Below are positions 18,965-26,513 of a stretch of 64,000 bases of DNA, in pieces. The DNA comes from Flavobacteriales bacterium (lineage in GTDB: Bacteria; Bacteroidota; Bacteroidia; NS11-12g; UBA955). Within the stretch, counting starts at the first letter, position 1; every line of letters begins with the position of its first letter. The stretch is from positions 19,712 through 83,711 of the forward strand of contig CANFLS010000008.1 in assembly GCA_947447955.1 (NCBI GenBank), given 5' to 3'. A program made the position numbers and the translations under genes. Below the pieces are notes generated by a model. The model was not told the origin of the DNA. It worked only from the letters and a program-made list of their open reading frames with translations, and did no database searches.

Positions 18965-20068
18965 TTAGTAAGTGCTGTGCACCAACATCATATCGTGAAT
19001 ACGTTTTTCTGCATGTTTAATTGCAGCTTGTTGGTTGTTCAAGTTGTGCACGTCGGCCATTTTGTAAATATCTAAAATTGTATTGTAGATATTCTCAGTT
19101 TGCGCCATTGCTTGCTCTCTTACATAACCATTGTATTCGCTGTAAACATTGATTAATCCACCTGCATTGATTACAAAATCAGGAGCATAAATAATGCCTT
19201 TTTCGCGTAAAATGTTTCCGTGAATATTTTCGTCTTCCAATTGGTTATTGGCAGCACCTGCAATAATTTGACATTTTAATTTTGGCAAAGTATTGTCGTT
19301 CAAGATAGCACCCAACGCACATGGAGCAAAAATGTCAACTTCTAGGTTTAACATATCGTCATTTGAAACCACAGTAGCACCAAAATGGTCCGCAGCATAT
19401 TTCAAAGCACCTTCGTTAATGTCGGCAACATACAATTTCACACCTTCTTTGTGCAAGTATTCACACAAGTGCATTCCTACTTTACCAATACCCATAACTG
19501 CAACAGATTTACCTGAAAGGCTATCGTTTCCGTAGGCTTGTTTCGCAGAAGATTTGATACCCATATAAACACCATAAGCAGTAACAGGAGAAGGATCTCC
19601 GCCACCACCCATGCTTTCTGGCAAACCAACCACATGGTCAGTTTCCATATTTACATATTCCATATCGCGGGTTGTTGTTCCTACGTCTTCAGCGGTGATG
19701 TATTTACCATTTAAGTTTTCAACGAAACGACCAAATTTTCTCATAAGCGCTTCGCTCTTTTGAGTTTTAGGATCGCCAATGATAACCGCTTTGGCACCAC
19801 CAAGATTTAAACCAGCTACTGAAGCTTTGTAAGTCATACCACGTGACAAACGCAACGCATCTCTTACTGCATCTTTTTCATGTGCATAATACCACATTCT
19901 TGTTCCTCCCAATCCTGGGCCAAGAACTGTATTATGAACCGCAATAATAGCCTTAAGGCCAGTTGCGTGATCCTGACAAAATACGATTTGTTCGTGTTGT
20001 GTTGTCTCTAAACCTGCAAACAAGTCAAATGTAGTTACAGGGACATTTTGAGTTTGAATTTCTGCCAT
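18965..20068 (-). CDS. ldh: Leucine (Glu/Leu/Phe/Val) dehydrogenase
   Basis: This NAD-dependent amino-acid dehydrogenase deaminates branched-chain amino acids to their keto acids, which feed branched fatty-acid synthesis or catabolism. Family signatures are GPGLGGTRMW (about 52-61), GMTYKASVAGLNLGGAKAV (about 78-96, with the catalytic lysine), the helix ITAEDVGTT and the Rossmann motif VMGIGKVGMH (about 178-187). At 367 residues it matches leucine dehydrogenases rather than the longer glutamate dehydrogenases, of which a separate copy lies at 23.9 kb. A perfect -7 box (TATCTTTG, minus strand, 20083-20090) lies 14 bases before the ATG. A strong terminator follows. Confidence 0.93.
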   Translation of the reverse strand: MAEIQTQNVPVTTFDLFAGLETTQHEQIVFCQDHATGLKAIIAVHNTVLGPGLGGTRMWYYAHEKDAVRDALRLSRGMTYKASVAGLNLGGAKAVIIGDPKTQKSEALMRKFGRFVENLNGKYITAEDVGTTTRDMEYVNMETDHVVGLPESMGGGGDPSPVTAYGVYMGIKSSAKQAYGNDSLSGKSVAVMGIGKVGMHLCEYLHKEGVKLYVADINEGALKYAADHFGATVVSNDDMLNLEVDIFAPCALGAILNDNTLPKLKCQIIAGAANNQLEDENIHGNILREKGIIYAPDFVINAGGLINVYSEYNGYVREQAMAQTENIYNTILDIYKMADVHNLNNQQAAIKHAEKRIHDMMLVHSTY

Positions 20069-20082
20069 TGATTTTCTGGGTG

Positions 20083-20090
20083 CAAAGATA
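20083..20090 (-). promoter_or_regulatory. -7 promoter box of leucine dehydrogenase gene
   Basis: The minus strand reads TATCTTTG, a perfect TAnnTTTG match 14 bases upstream of the ATG. This predicts a short leader of roughly 10 bases. Confidence 0.5.
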
Positions 20091-20138
20091 CGTAGTTTTT
20101 TAATATAAAAATCATTTTTACAAGTGTCAAAAAGACAC

Positions 20139-21137
20139 TTAAGCTATAGTAGGCAATGGCCTAGGAGAAAATTGCTTACAAGCCTTTGAAATTGCTGCAA
20201 TGTGATCAGGTGTTGTACCACAACATCCCCCAACAATATTCACCCAACCGTTTTCACACCATTCTGAAATAACCTTGCTCATTCCTTCTGGGGTATCGTC
20301 GTATTCACCAAATTCGTTTGGCAAACCTGCATTTGGGTAGCAACTTACATAAATTTCAGAAACTCCCGCTAATTCTGCAATGTACTGACGCATTTGATCT
20401 GCCCCAAGCGCGCAATTAAAACCTACGCTCAACAAATCCCCATGCGAAATACTGTTGTAGAAAGCTTCAGGCGTTTGTCCTGACAATGTTCTACCAGAAT
20501 TATCGGTAATGGTACCGCTCACCATTACTGGAATATCTAAACATCTCTCCTCTTTTATTGTATTCACCGCAAATAGCGCAGCTTTGCAATTCAAGGTATC
20601 AAATACGGTTTCAATAAGCAGTATATCTGCACCTGCGTCTATCAAAGCAATGGCTTGTTCCGTATAACAGGCAACCAAATCATCGAAGCTAACAGCACGG
20701 TAACCAGGATTGTTTACATCGGGACTTAAACTTGCGGTTTTATTGGTAGGGCCCATTGCGCCCGCCACAAACAAAGGTCTGTTTTCCACTTCGCTTTGAT
20801 ATTCTGAAATGGCTTGCTTGGCTAATTTCACGGCTTCTACGTTCAGCTCAACTACCAAATGCTCCATGTGGTAATCGGCCATTGAAATTACGTTGGCATT
20901 AAAGGTATTGGTTTCTAAGATATCGGAACCAGCCATTAAAAATTCTTTGTGAATGTCTTTAATTATTTGTGGTTGGGTTAACGTCAACAAATCATTATTG
21001 CCTTTTAAAGGATGATCAAAGTTTGCAAAACGGGTTCCACGATAATCTTCTTCAGTATATTTATATTTCTGAATCATGGTACCCATGGCACCATCAATAA
21101 TTACAATACGTTGACTTAATAAATCTGTAATTTTCAT
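20139..21137 (-). CDS. Homocysteine S-methyltransferase domain protein (MetH N-terminal module as a separate gene)
   Basis: The 332 residues correspond only to the homocysteine-binding module of cobalamin-dependent methionine synthase. The start RIVIIDGAMGTMIQKYKYTEEDYRG is the MetH signature. The zinc ligands are visible as GFNCALG (about 238) and GGCCGTTPDH (about 304). The folate, cobalamin and activation domains are missing and are not encoded next to it. In Bacteroidota MetH is often split into two genes, so the partner is probably elsewhere. The ATG overlaps the stop of the upstream membrane-protein gene by four bases (ATGA), so translation is coupled. Confidence 0.88.
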   Translation of the reverse strand: MKITDLLSQRIVIIDGAMGTMIQKYKYTEEDYRGTRFANFDHPLKGNNDLLTLTQPQIIKDIHKEFLMAGSDILETNTFNANVISMADYHMEHLVVELNVEAVKLAKQAISEYQSEVENRPLFVAGAMGPTNKTASLSPDVNNPGYRAVSFDDLVACYTEQAIALIDAGADILLIETVFDTLNCKAALFAVNTIKEERCLDIPVMVSGTITDNSGRTLSGQTPEAFYNSISHGDLLSVGFNCALGADQMRQYIAELAGVSEIYVSCYPNAGLPNEFGEYDDTPEGMSKVISEWCENGWVNIVGGCCGTTPDHIAAISKACKQFSPRPLPTIA

Positions 21138-22072
21138 TTTAATATTTTCAAATAGTCGTACATCCCTCTAAATAAAGAATTGAGGTAATACGATGATGTT
21201 TGTTGCGTTTGAATGGTTGAACTTTGACTTGAGTTTGCCAATTCACTGGCTCTTGTACCGAAGTGTAAATATTTGGCATCATACAAATTGCTTCCGGTGA
21301 ATTTTGCGCAATCGAATTGAGATAAACTCTTTAAATTTTCGTTGTTTTCAAAAACCGAAAAAACTTGAATTTGCTCATTTGCAAGATTGATTCCATTGGC
21401 AAATACAATTGGGTTTTTCTTATTGGCCAATAAATGTTTGTGGTACCAAATTACATGGGCTTTTTTATCGTAGAGTGTTTGAATGGCCTTCGATTGAATG
21501 AATTTTGATTCCTTACCAGAAAAAACATTATCCAAAGCAGATTCATTGAATTTAATATTTTCAGATGTATCGAAAGGCCTCATGATTACCATTGCCTTGT
21601 ACTTGTAAGCGATATAAATATTTTTTCCAATTACCTTGGTATAGGTATAATTGGGTTTCACCACTTTTCCATGAAGCACATTGATTTTTTTCAATGTATC
21701 TAAATACACATCGAACTTGGTATCGGAAGTAACTGACAACGATAAAAACTGCGCTTTGTCTGTTTCAAACAGCACCACATCGGAAAAAAGTCCTACCCCA
21801 GGCGTTGCGGGATCTGTACAATGTTTAAATATTTTGGCACTTTTAAAAAGATTAAAAACACTATCATAGTATTGTGGTTGTTTGCCTTTATAATCTTCTT
21901 TGAGTTTTTTGGTTTGAATTTGCACAAACCAGGTTGTATTGTTGGGAACAATGAGGGGCAATCGGCTTTGCGAATTAAAGTTAAAGTAGAGATAAACTCC
22001 AACCGCCACGGCCGAAATAGCAACCAAGGCAATGAGTCCTGTTGCAATTTTCATAAAACCCTTATCAACCAT
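21134..22072 (-). CDS. Membrane-anchored protein of unknown function
   Basis: I do not recognise this 312-residue protein. One transmembrane helix lies at about residues 10-28 (TGLIALVAISAVAVGVYLYF). The rest would lie in the periplasm and looks alpha/beta, with no cysteine motif or repeats; the C-terminus has a Ser/Gln/Thr-rich linker. Its last bases overlap the start of the homocysteine methyltransferase gene (ATGA). That implies coupled translation but not a clear shared function. The chosen ATG (MVDKGF) lies four bases after a perfect -7 box (TACCTTTG). An in-frame methionine six codons later is an alternative. Confidence 0.7.
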   Translation of the reverse strand: MVDKGFMKIATGLIALVAISAVAVGVYLYFNFNSQSRLPLIVPNNTTWFVQIQTKKLKEDYKGKQPQYYDSVFNLFKSAKIFKHCTDPATPGVGLFSDVVLFETDKAQFLSLSVTSDTKFDVYLDTLKKINVLHGKVVKPNYTYTKVIGKNIYIAYKYKAMVIMRPFDTSENIKFNESALDNVFSGKESKFIQSKAIQTLYDKKAHVIWYHKHLLANKKNPIVFANGINLANEQIQVFSVFENNENLKSLSQFDCAKFTGSNLYDAKYLHFGTRASELANSSQSSTIQTQQTSSYYLNSLFRGMYDYLKILK

Positions 22073-22076
22073 GTTG

Positions 22077-22084
22077 CAAAGGTA
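22077..22084 (-). promoter_or_regulatory. -7 promoter box of the membrane protein/metH-like operon
   Basis: The minus strand reads TACCTTTG, a perfect TAnnTTTG match, only four bases before the ATG at 22072. This is another predicted nearly leaderless transcript. Confidence 0.5.
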
Positions 22085-22131
22085 AATAAACCCAAGCACA
22101 ATTTATGGAAATTGAAAATGTTTGGGCATAA

Positions 22132-22160
22132 AAAAAGCCCCTGAAATTCAAGGGCTTTTT
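22132..22160 (-). terminator. Rho-independent terminator of the Cys-rich exported protein gene
   Basis: The stem AAAAAGCCC / GGGCTTTTT has inner TGAA/TTCA pairing and a flanking A/T tract. It lies 17 bases after the stop codon of the small cysteine-rich gene on the minus strand. Confidence 0.85.
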
Positions 22161-22176
22161 CATTAAATAAATGTGA

Positions 22177-22479
22177 TTATACTTTAGCTTTAGCACTTGC
22201 TTTAGCAGATGCTTTGCCTGAAGTTTTGTTAGAAGCAGGTTTGCTACACTCAGCTTTTTTGCCTTCGCAACCTTCTTTTTTACCTTCTTTGTGCTCGCAA
22301 TTGTGGCCTTCTGCAGATGCAGTTTTGCCTTTGCAACAAGATTTTGTTTCACCAGCACCGGCAGTTTTGCTTTTGCAGCAAGATTTAACTGGCGCTTCTT
22401 GCGCTGGACCTTCTGTTTGTGCGGTTGCCATCAAAGAGAACCCAATTACAAACATTCCTAATAAAATAATTTTTTTCAT
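22177..22479 (-). CDS. Small exported Cys/Lys-rich protein, possible metal binder
   Basis: This 100-residue protein starts with a signal peptide (MKKIILLGMFVIGFSLMATAQ). The mature part is low in complexity: two KSCCKxK blocks at about residues 32-36 and 46-50, then HNCEHKEGKKEGCEGKKAECSKP, then an Ala/Lys/Ser tail ending in KASAKASAKAKV. Seven cysteines and two histidines in about 45 residues suggest binding of a soft metal such as Cu or Zn in the periplasm. This is an inference, and no known family is recognised. The ATG was chosen because the signal peptide begins there; a TATCTTTA box lies four bases before it. A terminator follows. Confidence 0.72.
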   Translation of the reverse strand: MKKIILLGMFVIGFSLMATAQTEGPAQEAPVKSCCKSKTAGAGETKSCCKGKTASAEGHNCEHKEGKKEGCEGKKAECSKPASNKTSGKASAKASAKAKV

Positions 22480-22515
22480 GTGATAAAGATACAATTGTTT
22501 TTACAAATATACAAA

Positions 22516-23139
22516 TTATTGAGAATTCAATTCAGTTGCTGCTTTTAAATTTTCAGCAGTCTGTTTCGATGTGTTTTTTAACAAATCTAATGCTTTTTGT
22601 GTTGCATCAATTTCAGACAATACTTTGTCTTTCTGCGATTTGGCAGTAGTTATTTGCTTGGCCACCGCGGTTTTAGCAGCACCTTTTGATAGCGCCAACT
22701 TCGATTCTAACGATTTGATAGCCGCATTCTTTTGTTCGACCAACGATTGATTGTTTAACAAAGAGGTTGTGGTTGTTTTTATCTTCGCATTTACCTTGGC
22801 ATCTTCATCTTTGGCAACTTTCAATACTTCTAACTTTTTTGCAGAAAACTCAGTTTGTGCCTTTTCTTTTTCAATTTTGGCAGTAGCCAAAGTTTGGGCA
22901 AACTTTAGTTTCTCGGTTGGAAGCACAGTATTGTCGAGATTGGTTTGTGCCGCTTTTACTTCCTGATTCTTATTGTCTAAAATCACTTTTGCATTGTAGT
23001 ATTTCAACAATGCGATGTCGTAAGCACTTGCTGTATCAATTGTTGACGCAGCAGGAGTTATTGGGGTTAAGCTGGTAGTTTGGGCAGTTACCTGAAATGC
23101 CACAAATGAAATAATGAGGGTCAATACTATTTTTTTCAT
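22516..23139 (-). CDS. Exported coiled-coil protein of unknown function
   Basis: The protein has 207 residues with a signal peptide (MKKIVLTLIISFVAFQVTAQ) and then an almost wholly helical, Lys/Ala/Glu/Gln-rich mature part with heptad-like spacing (about residues 45-205). There are no cysteines, sorting domain or membrane segment after the signal. It is probably a periplasmic rod or spacer protein; no function can be assigned. The ATG was chosen at the signal peptide; an in-frame codon further upstream would run into the upstream terminator. It lies between psd and the Cys-rich gene on the same strand, separated from psd by a terminator hairpin. Confidence 0.75.
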   Translation of the reverse strand: MKKIVLTLIISFVAFQVTAQTTSLTPITPAASTIDTASAYDIALLKYYNAKVILDNKNQEVKAAQTNLDNTVLPTEKLKFAQTLATAKIEKEKAQTEFSAKKLEVLKVAKDEDAKVNAKIKTTTTSLLNNQSLVEQKNAAIKSLESKLALSKGAAKTAVAKQITTAKSQKDKVLSEIDATQKALDLLKNTSKQTAENLKAATELNSQ

Positions 23140-23162
23140 TGTTTTTATTTTTGAGGGATAAA

Positions 23163-23192
23163 AAAAGGCCACACAAGTGTGACCTTTTCAAA
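23163..23192 (-). terminator. Rho-independent terminator downstream of psd
   Basis: A hairpin AAAAGG-C-CACAC / GTGTG-A-CCTTTT with one internal mismatch and an AA loop is flanked by A and T tracts. It lies directly after the psd stop codon and ends the gdhA-psd unit. Confidence 0.8.
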
Positions 23193-23207
23193 TGTACATA
23201 TTTTAGA

Positions 23208-23858
23208 TTACCATTTGGCAACGATAGTTTCGCCACCTACAGTTTTTTGATTCATTTCTACACAGATTTCCGCGTCTAGAGGCAAGAACAAATCGATTCT
23301 TGATCCAAATTTAATAAATCCATATTCTGCACCCATTTTGGCTTCTGCGCCTTCTTTTGCGTAACAAACAATTCTTTTAGCCAAGGCACCAGCAATTTGT
23401 CTAAACAAAATAGAACCTTTTGCCGATTCCACAACCACCGTTGTTCTTTCGTTTTCGGTACTGCTTTTGGGATGCCAAGCTACCAAGTATTTCCCTGGAT
23501 GGTATTTTTGATATGCCACCTTACCAGAAACCGGGTAACGGTTTACATGGACGTTGATTGGCGACATAAAAATACTCACTTGACGGCGTTTGTCTTTGTA
23601 GTATTCGCTTTCCACTACTTCTTCAATTACAACTACTTTTCCATCGGCTGGGGCAATAATTAAATTTTCGCCAGTTGGAATATTTCTATTCGGATGCCTA
23701 AAGAATTGTACAATTGTAAGATAAAGCAACAATGAAATAACAAGTACAATTGTTGAAGCGATATTATCGCTAAAATAAATTTGCAGGGGAACATTAATTG
23801 CTCCCAACACCAATGTGGTGATTAAAATAATGGTAAAACCTTCTTTGTGTAACTTCAT
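23208..23858 (-). CDS. psd: Phosphatidylserine decarboxylase family protein
   Basis: This short (216-residue) phosphatidylserine decarboxylase makes phosphatidylethanolamine from phosphatidylserine in the inner membrane. Two hydrophobic helices lie at the N-terminus (about 8-45). The catalytic core contains NLIIAPADGKVVVIEEV (about 66-82), IFMSPINVHVNRYPVSG (about 97-113) and the C-terminal GFIKFGSRIDLFLP (about 178-191). The Gly-Ser bond in that last motif is the expected self-cleavage site that forms the pyruvoyl group. The gene lies 6 bases after gdhA, so the two are probably cotranscribed although unrelated in pathway. It is complete. Confidence 0.93.
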   Translation of the reverse strand: MKLHKEGFTIILITTLVLGAINVPLQIYFSDNIASTIVLVISLLLYLTIVQFFRHPNRNIPTGENLIIAPADGKVVVIEEVVESEYYKDKRRQVSIFMSPINVHVNRYPVSGKVAYQKYHPGKYLVAWHPKSSTENERTTVVVESAKGSILFRQIAGALAKRIVCYAKEGAEAKMGAEYGFIKFGSRIDLFLPLDAEICVEMNQKTVGGETIVAKW

Positions 23859-23864
23859 ATTTAA

Positions 23865-25139
23865 TTAGAAAGAACCACGAAGCTTCAATGTGCTAGACAC
23901 TTTTTCAAGCGCTACTACGTAAGCCGCAATTCTCATATTGATTTTATATTTTTCCGAACAAGCATAAACATTATCGAACGATTGTTTCATCACACGGTCA
24001 GCTCTTCTATTCACACGTTCTTCTGTCCAATAATAACCCAAACGATTTTGTACCCACTCAAAGTAAGATACAGTAACACCACCGGCATTTGCCAAAATAT
24101 CTGGAACTACTAAAATTCCTTTTTCTTGTAAAATTGCATCCGCTGCTGCTGTAGTTGGTCCGTTTGCACCTTCTACTATCAATTTCGCTTTGATGTTGTG
24201 TGCATTTTCTGGAGTAATTTGATCTTCCATAGCTGCAGGCACCAAAACGTCGCATTCTAGTTCTAACAATTCAGCGTTTGTAACTTTTTTACCGATGTTA
24301 CAACCTTCTAAATTTCTATTTGGGCTATTTGCAATGAATTCAATAGCCGCATTTACATCAATTCCATCGGTATTGTAATATCCACCAGTAACATCGCTGA
24401 TACCAATAATTTTAACACCCATTTGAGAAATCAACTTCGCAGAAATACTTCCTACATTACCAAATCCTTGAACCACACAAGTAACATCGGTTGGTTTTAA
24501 TCCCAACTTAGCCAAAGCGCTTCTGGTACTCACCATCACCCCTCTACCTGTTGCTTCAACCCTACCTAAGCTACCACCCAAAACCAACGGTTTACCGGTA
24601 ACAACACCCCAAGCATTGTGGCCTTTGATTTTGCTGTATTCATCAACAATCCAAGCCATTTCTTGTTGTCCTGTTCCCATATCTGGTGCAGGAATATCAT
24701 TTTCTGGACCAAATACATTCTTCATAGCCAAGGTGTAGGCACGCGTTAAGCGCTCCAACTCACCTTTGCTCATAGAACGAGGATCGCATTTAATACCACC
24801 CTTTGCTCCACCATAAGGAATATTTACTACGGCACACTTCCAGGTCATCCAAGCAGCAAGTGCTTTAACCTCATCGAGGTTAACGTCCATACTGTAACGG
24901 ATACCACCTTTCGATGGACCTAAGTGTACGCTGTGAACTACACGATATCCTTCAAAAACTTTTATAGTACCATTATCCATTGTAACTGGCATGTTAGCCA
25001 TTACAACCTTATCTGGCACACGTAAAACGTTTGCAAATTGTTCATCTAGACCTAAAATCTCCACGGCCGCATCGAAGCGACGATTCATACTTTCAAGCGG
25101 ATTGTACCTTGGTGATCCGCCGTTCATTGGTGCTGACAT
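23865..25139 (-). CDS. gdhA: NAD(P)-dependent glutamate dehydrogenase
   Basis: This 424-residue Glu/Leu/Phe/Val-family dehydrogenase interconverts glutamate and 2-oxoglutarate plus ammonia. Substrate-side signatures are HLGPSKGGIRYSMDVNLDEV (about 70-90) and VVNIPYGGAKGGIKCDP (about 102-118, with the catalytic lysine). The metal-free aspartate motif NDIPAPDMGTGQQEMAW and a Rossmann motif (VQGFGNVGSISAKL, about 217) follow. The length separates it from the 367-residue leucine dehydrogenase at 19 kb. A perfect -7 box (TAATTTTG, minus strand, 25172-25179) lies 32 bases upstream, so this gene has a leader. psd follows after 6 bases. Confidence 0.94.
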   Translation of the reverse strand: MSAPMNGGSPRYNPLESMNRRFDAAVEILGLDEQFANVLRVPDKVVMANMPVTMDNGTIKVFEGYRVVHSVHLGPSKGGIRYSMDVNLDEVKALAAWMTWKCAVVNIPYGGAKGGIKCDPRSMSKGELERLTRAYTLAMKNVFGPENDIPAPDMGTGQQEMAWIVDEYSKIKGHNAWGVVTGKPLVLGGSLGRVEATGRGVMVSTRSALAKLGLKPTDVTCVVQGFGNVGSISAKLISQMGVKIIGISDVTGGYYNTDGIDVNAAIEFIANSPNRNLEGCNIGKKVTNAELLELECDVLVPAAMEDQITPENAHNIKAKLIVEGANGPTTAAADAILQEKGILVVPDILANAGGVTVSYFEWVQNRLGYYWTEERVNRRADRVMKQSFDNVYACSEKYKINMRIAAYVVALEKVSSTLKLRGSF

Positions 25140-25171
25140 ATTCTGTACAAAATCTTTAGTGATTTGAATGG

Positions 25172-25179
25172 CAAAATTA
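25172..25179 (-). promoter_or_regulatory. -7 promoter box of gdhA
   Basis: The minus strand reads TAATTTTG, a perfect TAnnTTTG match 32 bases upstream of the ATG. It is a contrast case to the near-leaderless genes in this window. Confidence 0.45.
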
Positions 25180-25238
25180 GATGATAGTTTTGGGGTAAAA
25201 AATATTTTTTACCACCAATACAAAATAATGGACAGTAG

Positions 25239-26513
25239 TTAAAATTTACTAAACCATTTCATCATCGCCAATCTTTTAATCAACAATAGGTTAAACCCTA
25301 ACTGTAGACGGCTTTTAAATAACCAATTTATAGAAATTAAATTCGAAATCAGCAAAACAAGCAAGGCAAAATCCATACTTATTATCACCGAATTCAAACC
25401 AAAACCTAGCTTATTTCCTATTGAAACCACCAATATTAAGGCAATAAATGCAATAAAATGGTTCTTAAATAATGCTTTGAAACGGTTCATGCCATGCAAA
25501 TAATTGCCAATTGCAGTTGACATCGCCGAAAAAATAATTCCTGGAATTAACCAAATAAATTCCATTTTTAACATGGCGAAATTTTCACCAAAGACCATAA
25601 TAAAAAGATCATTCGGAATGATTATCACAACCATACAAATAACCAATGTTCCTAATAGTGAAAAATCAATATATCTGCGGATAAGCCTTTCATGAAAAAC
25701 CTTACTTGAATTCCTTAACACCCTTGAATGAATTACGGTGCCAAAACTTCCTGAAAATATCCAAACCGTATCTGCAATTAGTAAGGCATTTGCAAATACT
25801 CCCGCTTCTGAATCCCCCAATAAATAAGCGATGAACCACAGAGGCGACTTCATTACTAAAAACAGCATGAAATGTCCTAACTGAGCCCAAAGTCCCTCAA
25901 AAAAAACACCCTTAGGAGGCGACAAAACAGGAAATGCCGATTTCCACATATTTCTAGTTTTAACCATTGAAAAACATAGTACTCCAAAGGTTACAGTAGC
26001 CAAAACCTCAAGCATAGATTGTATGTTTAATGATACCACATCTTGCGCTGGAATTAAAAATGCCACCAACAAAAGCGACAATAATTTCAATCCTTCTAAC
26101 ACCACTTGCAACTTATTTCTGCGACCAATCCAACTCTGACTTTGATAGATGTTGTACTGAATATTTAACCAAGCCAAAGACAATCCTTGAACCAACAACG
26201 GAATCAACAATGCCCATGAAATGTGAAATACAAAGTGAAGAACAGTTCCTGAAATACCCAAAACTCCGAGTGAAAATAAGGCTACCCAAGGCAAAATTTG
26301 AGCCGGACTATATTTCACCAACCAATTTGCCATGGCGCTGCCGGCTAAGAGTTCGCCAAACATCAAAGACACTTGCAAATACAGCAAAAGGATGCTCATT
26401 TGCCCTCTTCCCGAAGCCCCCAAATACCGCGAATAAACCACAACCACTCCAAAGGATATTGCCGCTTTGGCAATTTGCCAACCGTAGGTTTTTAAAGGAC
26501 TATTTTCGCTCAT
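25239..26513 (-). CDS. Polysaccharide flippase (Wzx/MATE-like membrane protein)
   Basis: This 424-residue membrane protein has about twelve hydrophobic helices. Its opening (SENSPLKTYGWQIAKAAISFGVVVVYSRYLGASGRGQ) is like polysaccharide-transport flippases. It probably moves lipid-linked glycan units across the inner membrane. It is the last gene of the minus-strand cluster glycosyltransferase - asparagine synthase - flippase, and its start overlaps the end of the asparagine synthase gene by 14 bases. The ATG (MSENSP) was preferred to a TTG two codons upstream. The whole cluster is small for a complete polysaccharide locus, so it may decorate or finish a glycan made elsewhere. Confidence 0.82.
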   Translation of the reverse strand: MSENSPLKTYGWQIAKAAISFGVVVVYSRYLGASGRGQMSILLLYLQVSLMFGELLAGSAMANWLVKYSPAQILPWVALFSLGVLGISGTVLHFVFHISWALLIPLLVQGLSLAWLNIQYNIYQSQSWIGRRNKLQVVLEGLKLLSLLLVAFLIPAQDVVSLNIQSMLEVLATVTFGVLCFSMVKTRNMWKSAFPVLSPPKGVFFEGLWAQLGHFMLFLVMKSPLWFIAYLLGDSEAGVFANALLIADTVWIFSGSFGTVIHSRVLRNSSKVFHERLIRRYIDFSLLGTLVICMVVIIIPNDLFIMVFGENFAMLKMEFIWLIPGIIFSAMSTAIGNYLHGMNRFKALFKNHFIAFIALILVVSIGNKLGFGLNSVIISMDFALLVLLISNLISINWLFKSRLQLGFNLLLIKRLAMMKWFSKF

